A stretch of 64,000 bases of DNA from Clostridiales bacterium (GTDB taxonomy: Bacteria > Bacillota > Clostridia > Lachnospirales > Lachnospiraceae), in assembly GCA_012522735.1 (NCBI GenBank), contig JAAYJU010000121.1, positions 1-64,000 of the forward strand, given 5' to 3'. Shown piece after piece: positions 54,320 to 63,444 of this stretch. The notes under the pieces are model-generated. The model had not been told where the DNA came from. It searched no databases and saw only the letters and a program-made list of their open reading frames with translations. The stretch's first letter is position 1. Each line of letters begins with the position of its first letter. Position numbers and translations under genes: made by a program.

Positions 54320-55159
54320 CTATTCTTTTACAGCAGCACTGCCGAATGATGTTACCATAGTTTTTTGAGTTATTATAAAAAATATTATAAATGGAATTGC
54401 TATCAATAATGAGCCGGCTGCAAATACCGTAAATTCATTTTTCTTATCGGTTACAAAGCTAAATAAACCCAGAGCTAGGGTTTGCTTATCAGCTGACCGT
54501 AGAATCATCTTTGGAAAAATGTAATCCATCCATGGAGCAGTAAAGCTTGTTATTCCAAGAAAAACTATAATAGGTCTCGCTATCGGCATGATTATCTTTC
54601 TATAAATCAGCAGATTATTAGCACCATCTATTCTGGCAGATTCATCAATACTCTTTGGAATGGTATCAATATAACTTTTTACCAGCCATGTGTTATATGG
54701 GATATTCCCGGCAAGATATACTAAAACCAGTCCCCATAGTGTATCTAGTCCATTAATTCTAAGAAGAATTACATATATAGCAACCATTCCAACAAAGGAA
54801 GGGAATATCTGTAGAATGAGCATAAGTAACATCATGCTTTTTTTCATTGTAAACTGGAATCTAGAAAACACATAAGCTCCCAAAGAAGCAACAACAATAG
54901 TTAAAAATGATGTCCCAAGTGCAATTGTTAAAGTATTCTTAAACCAAATCAAATATTTAGTATTATTAAATAAATGCTTAAAATGATCTAATGTAAATCC
55001 ATCTCCAAAAGGAATAATATTAAGAGATGCGATAGAATTCCCGGGAGAAAAAGCCGCACTTATCACATATACCAAGGGGTAGAGGACACCAAGAGAAATT
55101 ATCGTCAGTATTACAAGAACTGTCGTTAAATTAATTCGCTTTATAATCTTATTTCCCAT
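54320..55159 (-). CDS. ganQ: ABC transporter permease, MalG/GanQ type
   Basis: This 279-residue membrane protein has six spans and the binding-protein-dependent permease EAA loop at ESARIDGANNLLIYRKIIMPIARP, which contacts the ATPase. It belongs to the MalG branch of carbohydrate uptake permeases (CUT1). It starts at 55159, overlapping the stop of the preceding permease gene as TAATG. No ATPase gene is in the operon, so a shared MsmX-type ATPase elsewhere is expected. Confidence 0.92.
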   Translation of the reverse strand: MGNKIIKRINLTTVLVILTIISLGVLYPLVYVISAAFSPGNSIASLNIIPFGDGFTLDHFKHLFNNTKYLIWFKNTLTIALGTSFLTIVVASLGAYVFSRFQFTMKKSMMLLMLILQIFPSFVGMVAIYVILLRINGLDTLWGLVLVYLAGNIPYNTWLVKSYIDTIPKSIDESARIDGANNLLIYRKIIMPIARPIIVFLGITSFTAPWMDYIFPKMILRSADKQTLALGLFSFVTDKKNEFTVFAAGSLLIAIPFIIFFIITQKTMVTSFGSAAVKE

Positions 55160-56481
55160 TAGAATTCTCCTTCCTTATAAGATTTGGTTCGCATAAATTG
55201 GAATATAGCAAATGGAGCAAGAATTATAAATATCATTATAGCAAGTACAGATGCGTAATTATATTTCATCAAATTTACTGTCAGTTTATAAATCCAAGTA
55301 ACGAGTATATCCGTTCCTCCTGCACTTGTTATTGTAGAATCTGATACAACAGGATTTCCACCTGTGAGGAAGAATATGGCTCCAAAGTTATTAATATTAT
55401 GAGTGAATGACATAATTATAAGTGGCATTGTCTGATAAAGCACCATTGGCAAAGTAATATTCTTAAAAACCTGAAATCTACTAGCTCCATCAATTTTCGC
55501 CGCTTCAAATAAATCAGATGAAATAGCTGTCATAGTGCCTGTAATAAGAAGCATAAAATAAGGAAATCCTGCCCATAGATTAATTAATATAGTAGTGAAT
55601 TTAGCTACCCATTCGTTACTTAACCAAGGAATAGCCTTATCTATCCATCCCAGCTGTATAAGAGTACGATTTACCGTGCCAAAGGAACCATTAAGTAAGT
55701 TTTGCCATACTAGCATGCTTACAACAGACGGTACTGCATAAGGAAGTATAAAAATCCCTCTAAATATCGGAGCAATTTTCAACTTATTATCCATTAGTAT
55801 TACTGCCATAATCATTCCACCAAAATAACAGGTTGCAGTGGCTAGTATAGCCCATACTAAAGTCCATAGAGCTACTCTTCCTAAGGCAGAAGTCCATACG
55901 GCTTCTCCGCCGAACATAGCAGCAAAGTTATCCATACCAACCCAATCTACAGTATTATTTGGTGGGATATGTTTAGGAGCTGAATAATTGGTAAATGCAA
56001 CACAAGCCGAGAATATTAGAGGTACAACCACAAAAAATACAATAAGTCCAACTGAAGGTGCAAGGCCAAATATCGGGAATGCTTTTCCTAAAGCTCTTGA
56101 TATTGATTCTTTGTTAGTTTTTATCCTCTTATCTATACAATACTCTTTATATTCCGCTAAAGCGCTACGTACTGAAATTATATATACGATAATAAATATA
56201 AAAAGAATAGCCAGAACAATAACACCATCAATTAACATAAATATGGAATGATCCCGCTCTTTCACAGGAAGATCTGGCTTTAATACTCCCAAGGTGACCA
56301 TATCGTTTAGTTTACTGACTATGGTTGGAATCATAAATAAAATTATAATCTCAAACAATGCATAAAAGAGACCCTTTATATATTGTTTGAAATATACTAT
56401 ATGTCCCAAGCCCATAAATAGCATAGATGTAAACAGTATCTTTTTTCTTGAGGAACCATCCTCCTTAAGCCTTTTATTCAT
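55159..56481 (-). CDS. ganP: ABC transporter permease, MalF/GanP type
   Basis: The 440-residue protein has the extended N-terminal part of MalF-like permeases (several extra spans before residue 130). Six core spans follow, with the EAA loop at FEAAKIDGASRFQVFKNITLPMVL. With the MalG-type partner it forms the CUT1 transmembrane channel for galacto-oligosaccharides. It follows the binding-protein gene after a 126-bp gap that holds a perfect hairpin. Confidence 0.92.
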   Translation of the reverse strand: MNKRLKEDGSSRKKILFTSMLFMGLGHIVYFKQYIKGLFYALFEIIILFMIPTIVSKLNDMVTLGVLKPDLPVKERDHSIFMLIDGVIVLAILFIFIIVYIISVRSALAEYKEYCIDKRIKTNKESISRALGKAFPIFGLAPSVGLIVFFVVVPLIFSACVAFTNYSAPKHIPPNNTVDWVGMDNFAAMFGGEAVWTSALGRVALWTLVWAILATATCYFGGMIMAVILMDNKLKIAPIFRGIFILPYAVPSVVSMLVWQNLLNGSFGTVNRTLIQLGWIDKAIPWLSNEWVAKFTTILINLWAGFPYFMLLITGTMTAISSDLFEAAKIDGASRFQVFKNITLPMVLYQTMPLIIMSFTHNINNFGAIFFLTGGNPVVSDSTITSAGGTDILVTWIYKLTVNLMKYNYASVLAIMIFIILAPFAIFQFMRTKSYKEGEF

Positions 56482-56542
56482 TATACACCCATCCTTCTAG
56501 CGTCTACTAAAAAAGGACTATTTCAAAATTTATTATAAGAGT

Positions 56543-56576
56543 TACTGGTATTCCTACTAAAGTAGGAATACCAGTA
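56543..56576 (-). repeat. perfect 16-bp intercistronic hairpin
   Basis: TACTGGTATTCCTACT (56543-56558) and its exact complement (56561-56576) flank a 2-nt loop between the binding-protein and permease genes. There is no T-tract on the minus strand, so it probably stabilises the 3' end of the abundant binding-protein mRNA or partly reduces read-through, as seen in maltose-type operons. Confidence 0.7.
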
Positions 56577-56607
56577 TACCTTAGTTTGATTTGAAAGAGT
56601 CCTACGA

Positions 56608-57897
56608 TTATTGACCTAAGATTGCACTATTACATGCATCAAGCTCTGCTTGAATGTCTGCACCGTTCCAGATATTTGCGCTGGCTGCATTCATAGCATC
56701 CCAATAAGCACCCATCTCTGGAATTGAAGGCATCGGGAAAGCATAATCAAGCTGAGCTAAGAAGCCTTTGATATAAGGACTATCAACTGCAATATTAATT
56801 GAAGGTAATGCACCTGTAATATCAAATCTTAATTTTTGCATCTCTTCACTCATTAAGAACTGACCAAATAAAGCAGCTTCCTCCGGATAATCAGTATATG
56901 CTGATGCAAACATAGCTCTTGTTCCTGAGAAGGAAGCAACAGGTGTATCATTACCGGGAAGACTTGGCAGTGAAGCCACACCAAAGTCTACTCCTGCATC
57001 TTCAAAATTAGCTACATTCCACAATCCTGTGATATAAAGAGCAGCATTGCCGCTGGAGAATGCAGCATCAGTAATCGATGTAGTCAAGTCAGCTGCAGGA
57101 ACATCAAGAATAGATCTTAATCCCTGGAAGAACTTCATTCCCTCAACGCTGGCTGGGGAATTGATATTAGTATTAGTTGTATCAGTTCCGGAAGGTCCGA
57201 ATAAACGATTATTATCGCTGGTAGTAAAGATAATAGAATAGTAACCATTACCGACATCCATCATAAATCCATACTTGCCACTATTCTCTGCATTAAATTT
57301 CTCACTGAAGGTCACTACATCTTCCCATGTCTTTGGAATCTGATCTTCAGATATTAAAGCCTTATTGTAGAATAATGCATATGTCTCGGCAGATACTGGG
57401 TAACCATACATTGTTCCGTCATATGTTAACGCATCAATGGTTGCACCAAGAGCATTTTCTTTTACAGCATCCACATTAGCCGTAGGTAGTACATGACCAC
57501 CAGTCATAAGCTCACCTAGCTTATCATGAGGTGCAGCAAATAAATCAGGACCAACTCCTGCAGGTCCATCAAGTGCTATCTGAGTTGATGAATCACCAAG
57601 CTCAACATTAACATACTCTATGGTGATATTAGGATACTTAGCTGTAAATGCTTCACCTGCCTGCTTGATAAATTCATCCGGTCCACCAGTAGATTCCCAA
57701 ACAGTTAAGGTAACTGGGTCTGATGTTACATTCCCATTAGATGTATCATCTGGTTTGTCATTATCTATTTTGTCCTTATCTGTTTGATCTGTAGTTGTGC
57801 TTTTTTTGTCATCCTTTGGTTCCTCTTTACCACATGCGGTAAACAAAGTAGCAATCAGAAGCATTGTCATCAGTAATGAGATTAGCTTTCTCTTCAT
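56608..57897 (-). CDS. ganS: extracellular sugar-binding lipoprotein, GanS/CycB type
   Basis: The 429-residue protein has a lipoprotein signal with lipobox FTAC (Cys22), an acidic Lys/Asp/Thr linker (about 25-62), and a CUT1 solute-binding domain. The domain has PVTLTVWESTGGPDEFIKQAGEAF at its start, GPDLFAAPHDKLGELM and the late SEEMQKLRFDITGALPS. It would capture galacto-oligosaccharides at the membrane and deliver them to the two permeases. It follows the regulator gene by 49 bp with a strong GAGGAG site. Confidence 0.93.
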   Translation of the reverse strand: MKRKLISLLMTMLLIATLFTACGKEEPKDDKKSTTTDQTDKDKIDNDKPDDTSNGNVTSDPVTLTVWESTGGPDEFIKQAGEAFTAKYPNITIEYVNVELGDSSTQIALDGPAGVGPDLFAAPHDKLGELMTGGHVLPTANVDAVKENALGATIDALTYDGTMYGYPVSAETYALFYNKALISEDQIPKTWEDVVTFSEKFNAENSGKYGFMMDVGNGYYSIIFTTSDNNRLFGPSGTDTTNTNINSPASVEGMKFFQGLRSILDVPAADLTTSITDAAFSSGNAALYITGLWNVANFEDAGVDFGVASLPSLPGNDTPVASFSGTRAMFASAYTDYPEEAALFGQFLMSEEMQKLRFDITGALPSINIAVDSPYIKGFLAQLDYAFPMPSIPEMGAYWDAMNAASANIWNGADIQAELDACNSAILGQ

Positions 57898-57929
57898 AAT
57901 TTCTCCTCCTTAATCTTTTCTATACCAAT

Positions 57930-57944
57930 CCCTGACTATCAGGG
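57930..57944 (-). repeat. 6-bp hairpin between ganR and ganS
   Basis: CCCTGA (57930-57935) and TCAGGG (57939-57944) pair around a 3-nt loop, directly after the regulator stop. No T-tract follows on the minus strand. It may mark a processing site that separates the low-level regulator message from the abundant binding-protein message. Confidence 0.4.
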
Positions 57945-57946
57945 AA

Positions 57947-58966
57947 TTAGCTAGTTGATTTTTTTAATACAATCTCATAATTTACCAGGGACTTATGAGA
58001 CGCTGGTTCACCAGTAATAATTTTAATTAAATGTTTCCCCGCTGTTATTCCCAGTTCCTTAATACTTATATTAAGAGCTGTTATCGGCGGATTATGATTT
58101 TCAAGATGATTACTGTTATAATAAGAAGCCACCTTAACCTTGTCTGGAATTGCAATCTTCTTATCTTCCAAATGGGTAATTACTTTGGAACAAATAAAAT
58201 CATCTGAGCAAAGAATACAATCCACTCCTCTTTCAAGTACATAATTAACCGCTTTCTGGATAAGTATGTTATTATTGAGGTTTAAGAAAACCAGGTCATT
58301 ATTAATCTCTTTATCAGTCTCTAAAAAAGCTTTCTTGTAGCCTTGGTATCTACTTCGATTAACCATGTGATTTTGATTTCCTGCTAATAAAGCAACTCTC
58401 TCACACCCGGTTTTAAGAACGAAAGTTGTTAGCTCACAGCATCCGGCTTCATGGTCGCTATCGATTTGAACGATGTCCTCATCCTCACTGGTACCGATTA
58501 GTACAAAAGGAATACCTATTTCTTTCAAATATTCTGCCGGTAAATCGTGAACCAAAGATCTGGTTAATACAACACCATCAACCTTTTGGTTATCAATTAG
58601 TCGCTTTAATAGTGAAATGTCATCATCAGTTACAGTAGTGATCAATACATCATAGTCCATACTGGCGGCTGCTTCACATATACCCATTAAACAACTTTGG
58701 AAAAATGGGATTTCAGTAAGATTTGCATCAGCAGGAAGAACAACACCAATATTATAGGTTTTTGATTGCGCCAAGCCTTTTGCAACTAAATTAGGTCTGT
58801 AATTATGTTCTAAAATATATTCTTGAACTCTTTGCTTGGTTTCTGCTCCGATTCTTCCTTTTCCGGATATTGCTCTAGATATTGTTGTCTTAGACAATCC
58901 CAAATCCTTGGCAATATCACCAATTGTGATGTTTCTTGGCGAACTTTGTTTGTTATAATGTTTCAT
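57947..58966 (-). CDS. ganR: LacI-family repressor of galactan operon
   Basis: This 339-residue protein has the LacI helix-turn-helix ITIGDIAKDLGLSKTTISRAISGKGRIG with hinge helix region PNLVAKGLAQSKTYNIGVVL, then a periplasmic-binding-protein-like ligand domain. It is transcribed with the galactan genes it precedes and has operator-like sites around its promoter (58985-59002 and 59124-59141), so it is inferred to repress its own operon until galacto-oligosaccharide is bound. The start at 58966 uses GGAG; an in-frame start at 58978 lacks a site. Confidence 0.93.
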   Translation of the reverse strand: MKHYNKQSSPRNITIGDIAKDLGLSKTTISRAISGKGRIGAETKQRVQEYILEHNYRPNLVAKGLAQSKTYNIGVVLPADANLTEIPFFQSCLMGICEAAASMDYDVLITTVTDDDISLLKRLIDNQKVDGVVLTRSLVHDLPAEYLKEIGIPFVLIGTSEDEDIVQIDSDHEAGCCELTTFVLKTGCERVALLAGNQNHMVNRSRYQGYKKAFLETDKEINNDLVFLNLNNNILIQKAVNYVLERGVDCILCSDDFICSKVITHLEDKKIAIPDKVKVASYYNSNHLENHNPPITALNISIKELGITAGKHLIKIITGEPASHKSLVNYEIVLKKSTS

Positions 58967-58984
58967 ATAAATCTCCATTTTCTA

Positions 58985-59002
58985 TGCGCAATCGGTTGTT
59001 CA
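58985..59002. promoter_or_regulatory. LacI-type operator, promoter-proximal
   Basis: TGCGCAATCGGTTGTTCA is an 18-bp imperfect palindrome with a central CG, typical of LacI/CcpA operators. It starts right at the expected transcript start of ganR. The left half equals that of the perfect site at 59124-59141. Confidence 0.65.
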
Positions 59003-59009
59003 TATATCT

Positions 59010-59038
59010 AGCATAGCATGGTATATCTTTGTTGTCAA
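59010..59038 (-). promoter_or_regulatory. ganR operon promoter
   Basis: Minus-strand TTGACA (59038-59033) and TATGCT (59015-59010) are 17 bp apart. The transcript would begin near 59003, at the edge of the proximal operator. Confidence 0.7.
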
Positions 59039-59123
59039 TGTATATTTTTACAGGCTTTTTGCAATATATCTTATGCGTTTTGTACAGCTAGATGTCATTC
59101 ATATACATTTTTATGTCTTTTGT

Positions 59124-59141
59124 TGCGCAAACGATTGCGCA
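59124..59141. promoter_or_regulatory. LacI-type operator, distal
   Basis: TGCGCAAACGATTGCGCA has perfectly complementary 7-bp half sites around NCGN, a strong LacI-type operator. It lies about 139 bp centre-to-centre from the proximal site, a distance that would allow DNA looping by a tetrameric repressor. It is also just after the glgP stop codon. Confidence 0.75.
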
Positions 59142-59167
59142 TTAAATAAGCTAGAATTTCTTACATA

Positions 59168-61504
59168 TTAATTCCAGATCTGTATTGCATAATCCCTTAT
59201 AGTTCTGTCGCTGGAAAATTTCCCAGCATTAGCGGTGTTAATAAAGCATTTCCTTCTAAATGCCGCAGAGTCAGTATAATCTCTGTTAACATCTAGTTTT
59301 GCCTCACAGTATGAGATAAAATCAAGAAGGATGTAATAATGATCCGGCTTATGCCAGCTGGCCCCCATAAGCAGTGAGTCATATAACTCCTTAAACATAC
59401 CTGTTCCACCGTCATCAAATGTTCCGTCTATTAAGGTATCAAGCAGTCTTTTAATTCTTGGATTGCTTTTATATATCTCTACAGGATCATAAGTATCCTT
59501 GATTTTCTCTATATCCTCTACTCTTGCTCCAAAGATATAGTTATTCTCACATCCTGCCTGCTCTACGATTTCCACATTGGCTCCATCATAGGTTCCCAGT
59601 GTAACCGCTCCGTTAAGCATGAACTTCATATTGCCTGTTCCCGAGGCTTCGGTTCCCGCCGTTGAAATCTGCTCAGACACATCTGCTGCCGGGGTAAGCT
59701 TTTCTGCATAGGATACATTATAATTTGTGACAAATACCACCTGTAGCTTATCATTCACATCAGGATCTGCGGCAATCATCTTTGCGATTTCATTGATATA
59801 CTTGATAATTCCCTTTGCTCTATAATATCCCGGTGCCGCTTTAGCTCCAAATATGAATACTGTCGGATTAAATTCCTTTATCCTTCCATCCTTCAACCCA
59901 TAATAAATATCCAGTATAGAAAATGCATTCAGTAGCTGCCTTTTATATTCATGGAGCCTTTTAACCTGAATATCAAATATGAAATCAGGATTTACATTAA
60001 TTCCTTCGTGCTTCAGGATGTATTCTGCCAGCTGTCTTTTCTTAATCCGTTTAATATGGTCATATTGCTTTATTACCGCCTGATCATCAGCCAAGTTCTC
60101 CAGCTTCTTTAAGGCACTCAGATCAGTTATCCAGGAACTACCGATTTTATCTGTAATAAATCCAGCAAGCTCCATATTAGCAATGGCAAGCCATCTTCTC
60201 TGTGTAATTCCGTTAGTTTTATTGTTAAAACGTTCAGGATATATCTTATACCATTCATTAAGGGCATCCTTTTTAAGAATTTCAGTATGAAGCATTGCCA
60301 CACCGTTGGTTGAAAAGCATACGAATATAGCCATCCTTGCCATATGAATTGTCTTACCATCGATAATCAGATACTTCTTCATATCCTCTGGTGTCACTAT
60401 ATTAAAGGACTTAAGCTCACTAATTAGTACCTTATTAAGCCTTACTATATATTTATAAATATGAGGTATAACCGATTTTATAAGAGATACATCCCATTTT
60501 TCCAAGGCCTCAGCCATAATGGTGTGATTGGTATAGGCAAATGTCTCCTTGGCTATACGAAGCGCCTTGGCAAAGGATATATCTTCATTTTCCATCAGTA
60601 GTCTTATAAGCTCTGGTATGGCAAGAACAGGGTGTGTATCATTTAACTGAAATACATACTCACTAGAAAAAGAACTAAAATCATTACCGTGCTTTTCCTT
60701 GTATTTTTTTATTATGTCCTGTAAGGAGGCGCTGGAGAAGAAGTACTCCTGCTTTATTCTTAGCTTTTTGCCTTCCTTTGTACTGTCATTAGGATATAGA
60801 AGACTTGATATAGCTTCCGCTTCACTTCTGTCCTTAACGGCTTTATCATATTGCTGATTATTAAACAGTTCAAAATCGAATACTACAGTAGGCTCCGCCT
60901 GCCATAGGCGAAGTGTATTTATAGTCTTACCACCATATCCTATTACAGGCATATCGTAGGGAACCGCAAGCACCGTCTGATTCTTAAATTCAATAGACAC
61001 AGTATCCTCATCCCTACGTATTGACCAAGGATCTCCATACCTTTGCCAATCATCTGGAAGCTCTCTTTGGAAACCATCTTCAAATTTCTGCTTAAACAGA
61101 CCATATTTATAGCGAATACCGTAACCGTTAAGTATAATGCCATGGGTTGCTGCGGAATCCAAGAAGCATGCCGCCAATCTTCCCAGCCCTCCATTTCCAA
61201 GGGCTGCGTCCTCTATATCCTCAAATACTCGAATGTCAATGCCATTCTCGCTCATCAGCTCGACAAATTGATTCATCAAGCCCGTATTATAAAGATTACT
61301 GTAAATCATGCGTCCTACAAGGAACTCCATGGAGAGATAACAAACCTTTTTCTTATCAGAGTATAATCCCCAATCCTGGTCTGTTGTTCTCATGGCTGCT
61401 TTACTCACAGCATTATAAAGCTCAATATTGCTTGCTTCTTTAATAGTTTTCCCATAATCTATATCCAGAATTAAACCTACATTAGTCTTAAAACTGTTAT
61501 CCAT
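59168..61504 (-). CDS. glgP: glycogen/maltodextrin phosphorylase (GT35)
   Basis: The 778-residue protein is a full-length GT35 alpha-glucan phosphorylase: CYLSMEFLVGRMIYSNLYNTGL at the N-terminus, ALGNGGLGRLAACFLDSAAT, and the pyridoxal-phosphate site EASGTGNMKFMLNGAVTLGT with Lys627. It cleaves alpha-1,4-glucan with phosphate to glucose 1-phosphate. The start at 61504 follows GGAGG and overlaps malQ's stop by 8 nt, so the pair is co-translated and would degrade maltodextrin or glycogen together. Confidence 0.96.
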   Translation of the reverse strand: MDNSFKTNVGLILDIDYGKTIKEASNIELYNAVSKAAMRTTDQDWGLYSDKKKVCYLSMEFLVGRMIYSNLYNTGLMNQFVELMSENGIDIRVFEDIEDAALGNGGLGRLAACFLDSAATHGIILNGYGIRYKYGLFKQKFEDGFQRELPDDWQRYGDPWSIRRDEDTVSIEFKNQTVLAVPYDMPVIGYGGKTINTLRLWQAEPTVVFDFELFNNQQYDKAVKDRSEAEAISSLLYPNDSTKEGKKLRIKQEYFFSSASLQDIIKKYKEKHGNDFSSFSSEYVFQLNDTHPVLAIPELIRLLMENEDISFAKALRIAKETFAYTNHTIMAEALEKWDVSLIKSVIPHIYKYIVRLNKVLISELKSFNIVTPEDMKKYLIIDGKTIHMARMAIFVCFSTNGVAMLHTEILKKDALNEWYKIYPERFNNKTNGITQRRWLAIANMELAGFITDKIGSSWITDLSALKKLENLADDQAVIKQYDHIKRIKKRQLAEYILKHEGINVNPDFIFDIQVKRLHEYKRQLLNAFSILDIYYGLKDGRIKEFNPTVFIFGAKAAPGYYRAKGIIKYINEIAKMIAADPDVNDKLQVVFVTNYNVSYAEKLTPAADVSEQISTAGTEASGTGNMKFMLNGAVTLGTYDGANVEIVEQAGCENNYIFGARVEDIEKIKDTYDPVEIYKSNPRIKRLLDTLIDGTFDDGGTGMFKELYDSLLMGASWHKPDHYYILLDFISYCEAKLDVNRDYTDSAAFRRKCFINTANAGKFSSDRTIRDYAIQIWN

Positions 61505-63032
61505 CGCTGCCTCCATTTACTATGCGTCCATATAGATATGACCACTCATATAGTGTTTTTTCATCAATTTGCTTATACTGACTTTTTAGAAGTCTCCACC
61601 TCCAATTGTTTCCTATTGTTGATGGGTGATTTATTCTTGCAGAGTTATCCAGCTTTAAAAAGTCCTGCATCTGAATAATTATAACATCAGCATTGCTTGT
61701 ATAAAGAGCTCTTATAATAGCATCAGGCAAATTCTTAGATAACTTGGTGTTAAAGTATTTCTTTGTGAACCTTAGTTCCTTCCTATTCTTATTACCTAAG
61801 TATCCCATAAGAGTCTCATTATCATGGGTGCCAATATATGCAACCATATTAGAATCCCTGTAATTATGCAAAAGAGAAGGATTATCTATGTTGCCATCGA
61901 GCCCGAACTCTAGAACCTTCATTCCGGGGAATCCGGTTTCCTCTATAAGCTGAACCACGTTCGGTGTCAGGACTCCTAGATCCTCCGCGATTATCTTCGC
62001 ATCTCCAATGGAAGCCTTTATTAGGTCTGTTAGCTTCTTACCGGGGCCCTTCTTCCATTCGCCCTCTACTGCCGTGGGACAATCGGCCGGAATAGAGTAA
62101 TAATTAACAATACCTATAAAATGATCTATGCGAATGACATCATAAAGCTTGGCAGACGACCTCATCCTTTCTTTCCACCATGTAAATCCATCCTCTTCCA
62201 TTACATCCCACCTATATAAGGGATTACCCCATCTCTGACCAAATTCAGTAAATATATCTGGTGGAACTCCTGCTACATGGATGGGGTTCATTCTTTCGTC
62301 TAGCTCAAACAACTCATGATGAGCCCAGACATCAGAGCTATCCATTGCCACATATAGAGGAATGTCTCCGATTATACTTATACCCTTGCTATTGGTGTAT
62401 GCCTTTAGCCTATTCCATTGCTCGCTGAACTTAAACTGTACAAAATTCCAGAACTCTATTTCTTCCTTAAGAATATCCTTATATTTTTTTATTGCTGCAG
62501 GCTTACGATACTTGATATCATCATCCCATAAAAGCCATTCTTTACTGTCAAAATGAGTCTTCACCGACATATATAGGCTGTAATCATCAAGCCAATATGC
62601 GTTATTTTCACAAAAAATTTGGTAGTCCAGCTTCTCCTTATGTTTACTTCTCTTAAAAGCATATTTAAGAATCTTCACTCTGCTGTTATAAACCAAACCA
62701 TAATCTATTTCATCCTCTGAGTTTTGCCAGTCATAGGCATCAACTTCTTCATGCCCTAGCAGACCTTCTTCAATTAACAGGTCCAAATCAATAAAATATG
62801 GGTTTCCTGCAAAAGCAGAAAAGGATTGATAAGGACTATCACCATAGCTGGTAGGTCCTATGGGTAGCACCTGCCAGTACCTACACCCTATTCGTCCTAG
62901 AAAATCAACAAATTCGAAGCTTTCTTTTCCAAATGTACCTATACCATAATTAGACGGTATAGCACTTATGGGAAGCAATACTCCTGCCCCTCTGGTTAAT
63001 CTAAAGCTTTTATTTTTTCTGGTTTTTCTCAT
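61497..63032 (-). CDS. malQ: 4-alpha-glucanotransferase (GH77 amylomaltase)
   Basis: The 511-residue protein is a typical GH77 amylomaltase: RGAGVLLPISAIPSNYGIGTFG, GDIPLYVAMDSSDVWAHHELF, VIRIDHFIGIVNYYSIPA (nucleophile Asp region), IIAEDLGVLTPNVVQLIEETGFPGM (acid/base Glu) and YIGTHDNETLMGYLGN. It transfers glucan chains between maltodextrins to make substrates for the phosphorylase. It is first in a malQ-glgP operon, divergent from a LacI gene with which it shares an operator-bearing region. Confidence 0.96.
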   Translation of the reverse strand: MRKTRKNKSFRLTRGAGVLLPISAIPSNYGIGTFGKESFEFVDFLGRIGCRYWQVLPIGPTSYGDSPYQSFSAFAGNPYFIDLDLLIEEGLLGHEEVDAYDWQNSEDEIDYGLVYNSRVKILKYAFKRSKHKEKLDYQIFCENNAYWLDDYSLYMSVKTHFDSKEWLLWDDDIKYRKPAAIKKYKDILKEEIEFWNFVQFKFSEQWNRLKAYTNSKGISIIGDIPLYVAMDSSDVWAHHELFELDERMNPIHVAGVPPDIFTEFGQRWGNPLYRWDVMEEDGFTWWKERMRSSAKLYDVIRIDHFIGIVNYYSIPADCPTAVEGEWKKGPGKKLTDLIKASIGDAKIIAEDLGVLTPNVVQLIEETGFPGMKVLEFGLDGNIDNPSLLHNYRDSNMVAYIGTHDNETLMGYLGNKNRKELRFTKKYFNTKLSKNLPDAIIRALYTSNADVIIIQMQDFLKLDNSARINHPSTIGNNWRWRLLKSQYKQIDEKTLYEWSYLYGRIVNGGSDG

Positions 63033-63106
63033 AATTCGCGCTCTCTCTTATATACTCAGACTGTATTTACATAGTTGTATAATCTATCTGCTAATCACTT
63101 ATTTAA

Positions 63107-63126
63107 GTTTTCGGAAGTTTTCGAAA
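63107..63126. promoter_or_regulatory. tandem CG-centred operator at malQ promoter
   Basis: GTTTTCGGAA and GTTTTCGAAA (63107-63126) are two direct 10-bp units, each centred on CG, one DNA turn apart. They lie immediately downstream of the expected malQ transcript start (about 63130). The right unit contains the LacI-like palindrome TTTCGAAA. Confidence 0.6.
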
Positions 63127-63136
63127 CTATATAGAT

Positions 63137-63165
63137 AGAATATCACCTAAACAACAATTTGTCAA
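63137..63165 (-). promoter_or_regulatory. malQ-glgP promoter
   Basis: Minus-strand TTGACA (63165-63160) and TATTCT (63142-63137) are 17 bp apart, about 100 bp before the malQ start codon. Confidence 0.7.
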
Positions 63166-63290
63166 TGCTTTTAGTAAAATTATATATATTTTGTGGGCTT
63201 GTACATCGTAATATTGGTAAAATTAATATTTTTATGCAATAATAAATGTATAATATCGAGCAATACGATAAATAATACAAGATTTTCGGA

Positions 63291-63319
63291 TTGATTTTTG
63301 TCTTGCCTTGCTATATAAT
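63291..63319 (+). promoter_or_regulatory. promoter of divergent lacI gene
   Basis: TTGATT (63291-63296) and perfect TATAAT (63314-63319) are 17 bp apart. The transcript would begin near 63326, leaving a leader of about 120 nt. Confidence 0.65.
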
Positions 63320-63336
63320 ATCAATAAATTCATTTA

Positions 63337-63354
63337 TTTTCGTAATTTTCGTAA
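63337..63354. promoter_or_regulatory. tandem TTTTCGTAA operator at lacI promoter
   Basis: TTTTCGTAA occurs twice in direct succession (63337-63345, 63346-63354), about 11-28 bp after the expected start of the lacI transcript. It shares TTTTCGNAA with the malQ operator at 63107-63126 and with a single copy TTTTCGGAT at 63283-63291. Autorepression is inferred. Confidence 0.6.
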
Positions 63355-63444
63355 ATAAACATATTGATAGAAAAGAGTTATTGAATATGCATATAAGAAG
63401 AGTTATACTGTGAATATTGATATTACATAAGAGGAGGAAAATCC

